A stretch of DNA of 64,000 nucleotides, taken from assembly GCF_018687355.1 (NCBI RefSeq), contig NZ_CP061288.1, positions 1,560,144-1,624,143 of the forward strand, given 5' to 3'. Of this stretch, positions 63,051 to 64,000 are shown piece after piece. The stretch comes from Polynucleobacter sp. VK25. Lineage in GTDB: Bacteria; Pseudomonadota; Gammaproteobacteria; Burkholderiales; Burkholderiaceae. A program made the position numbers and the translations under genes. Position 1 is the stretch's first letter. Each line of letters begins with the position of its first letter. The notes beneath the pieces are model-generated. The model ran no database searches. It was given only the letters and a program-made list of their open reading frames with translations, and was not told the DNA's origin.

Positions 63051-63947
63051 TTATTTACCGCGATTAACGACCAAGAGAGCTAAATCTTTTAATGCTTGTG
63101 CCTGAGTACCAAAACTATCCAAACTAGCGATTGCTGCCTCTTGCAACTCTTTAGCCTGACTCTTTGCATAGTCTAAACCCATCAAGGTTACATAGGTCGG
63201 CTTATTCGCTGCCGCATCTTTACCAGCTGTTTTGCCCAAAGTTTGGCTATCGGCAGTGGCATCGAGTACATCGTCCACAACCTGAAATGCCAAGCCCAGG
63301 GATTTTGAATAACTCTCCAGATGCGCCATTTGCGTTTGGTTGAGTTGTGCAGCAATACCGCCTAATTCAACCGCGCATGACAACAGAGCCCCTGTCTTCA
63401 TGGCATGCATTTGCTTTAATCCTGCAAGATCTAATGTCTTGCCCACACTCTCCAAATCAATGGCCTGCCCACCGGCCATACCGCGAGAGCCAGACGCAGC
63501 GGCTAAAGCAGAAATCATGTTGAGACGGACTTGTGCGTCACAATTTGCATTAGCCAAGATTTCAAACGCACGAGTTTGTAAGGCGTCACCAACCAACAGC
63601 GCAGTAGCTTCATCAAAGGCTTTATGCACCGTTGGACGACCACGACGTAAATCATCATCATCCATGCAAGGCAAATCATCGTGCACTAATGAGTAAGCAT
63701 GAATGCATTCAATTGCTACAGCAGCAGCATCCAATGCCTCACTGCAATCTTGATCATCACCCAGTTCACCGGCTGCGTAAACCAATAGTGGACGTATACG
63801 CTTGCCGCCACCTTGCGCCGCATAACGCATTGCCTCATGCAAGCGATGAGGAATGGTTTGTGCAGAATCGAGCATGCGATCCAAAGCTCGCTCAGTACGC
63901 TCAGAGTGAGAATGAATCCACTCCTGAAATTGAAAAGCAGCGCTCAA
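63051..63947 (-). CDS. ispA: Farnesyl diphosphate synthase (polyprenyl synthase)
   Basis: A 298-residue class I polyprenyl synthase. First Asp-rich motif DDLPCMDDDDLRRGRPT, second VVDDVLDATAD; AQGGGKRIRPLLVY, and KTGALLSCAVELGG are the other landmarks. It makes farnesyl diphosphate. The start is a TTG at 63947, directly after the xseB stop (TAA TTG), with GAGG six bases before; dxs follows after 66 bases. Confidence 0.95.
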   Translation of the reverse strand: MSAAFQFQEWIHSHSERTERALDRMLDSAQTIPHRLHEAMRYAAQGGGKRIRPLLVYAAGELGDDQDCSEALDAAAVAIECIHAYSLVHDDLPCMDDDDLRRGRPTVHKAFDEATALLVGDALQTRAFEILANANCDAQVRLNMISALAAASGSRGMAGGQAIDLESVGKTLDLAGLKQMHAMKTGALLSCAVELGGIAAQLNQTQMAHLESYSKSLGLAFQVVDDVLDATADSQTLGKTAGKDAAANKPTYVTLMGLDYAKSQAKELQEAAIASLDSFGTQAQALKDLALLVVNRGK

Positions 63948-64000
63948 TTAAGCCTCGAAAACGCGAACTTGTTGTTCAACCTGAGCCAACATACCTTGGC
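63948..64000 (-). CDS. xseB: Exodeoxyribonuclease VII small subunit, C-terminal end
   Basis: Only the last 17 codons are visible: QGMLAQVEQQVRVFEA then TAA. The sequence fits the coiled C-terminus of XseB, and xseB-ispA-dxs is a widespread order. Cut by the right edge. Confidence 0.75.
   Translation of the reverse strand, partial: QGMLAQVEQQVRVFEA

Overview
The window looks like a chromosomal segment of a freshwater betaproteobacterium of the Polynucleobacter type (Burkholderiaceae). This is inferred from moderate GC, compact gene spacing, two phasin paralogues, many Bug/TctC-type solute receptors and an RpoD with a long Lys/Ala/Pro-rich N-terminus. No rRNA, integrase, transposase or CRISPR array was seen. 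Both window edges cut genes: Cu/Zn superoxide dismutase on the left and xseB on the right.

From 1 to 29.1 kb lies an ordinary mixed region: envelope and lipoprotein genes (sodC, DUF3833, chalcone-isomerase-like, DCC protein, SYLF lipoprotein), a DUF2237/deacetylase pair, a secreted Ntn hydrolase beside three exported beta-strand-rich proteins (5.7-9.6 kb), and the peroxide-defence pair ahpC-ahpF. After these come two nitroreductases, a phasin, an OsmC-YcaO fusion, and an apparent repair operon (Rrf2 regulator, DnaQ/GIY-YIG nuclease, DASH cryptochrome). The stretch ends with a run of small metabolic genes (LonN-like, MpaB-like, AlkB-like, renalase-like, FolB-like, histidine phosphatase, cupin, SDR). 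Three small genes of about 50-60 codons were read directly from the sequence (4781-4933, 22478-22627, 24675-24854).

From 29.15 to 53.43 kb lies a mosaic island, the most striking part of the window. Its right end is an intact tRNA with a CAU anticodon (Ile2 type), 12 nt behind the rpoD stop. Leftward from it, seven decayed pieces of the same tRNA recur in the same orientation (29152, 38814, 41321, 42781, 45831, 49766, 52157), most with a hairpin terminator on the downstream side. They divide the island into seven modules: tricarballylate/aconitate catabolism (tcuA, tcuB, a LysR regulator, an aconitase paralogue, two Bug receptors, an exported MetX-like hydrolase); Bug plus CoA-transferase; an amidohydrolase; 2-hydroxyacid dehydrogenase, class II aldolase and Bug; two Bugs with an SMP-30 lactonase and a crotonase; a decarboxylating dehydrogenase with Bug; and a ChaA-like antiporter. 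Seven Bug receptors occur without any TctA/TctB membrane partner in the window. My reading is repeated insertion at one tRNA site, each event leaving an old tRNA end behind.

From 53.4 to 64 kb lies the housekeeping core: rpsU, yqeY, dnaG, rpoD and the tRNA (macromolecular synthesis cluster, minus strand), divergent tsaD, then folE2, dxs, ispA and the end of xseB, of which xseB-ispA-dxs form an isoprenoid operon.
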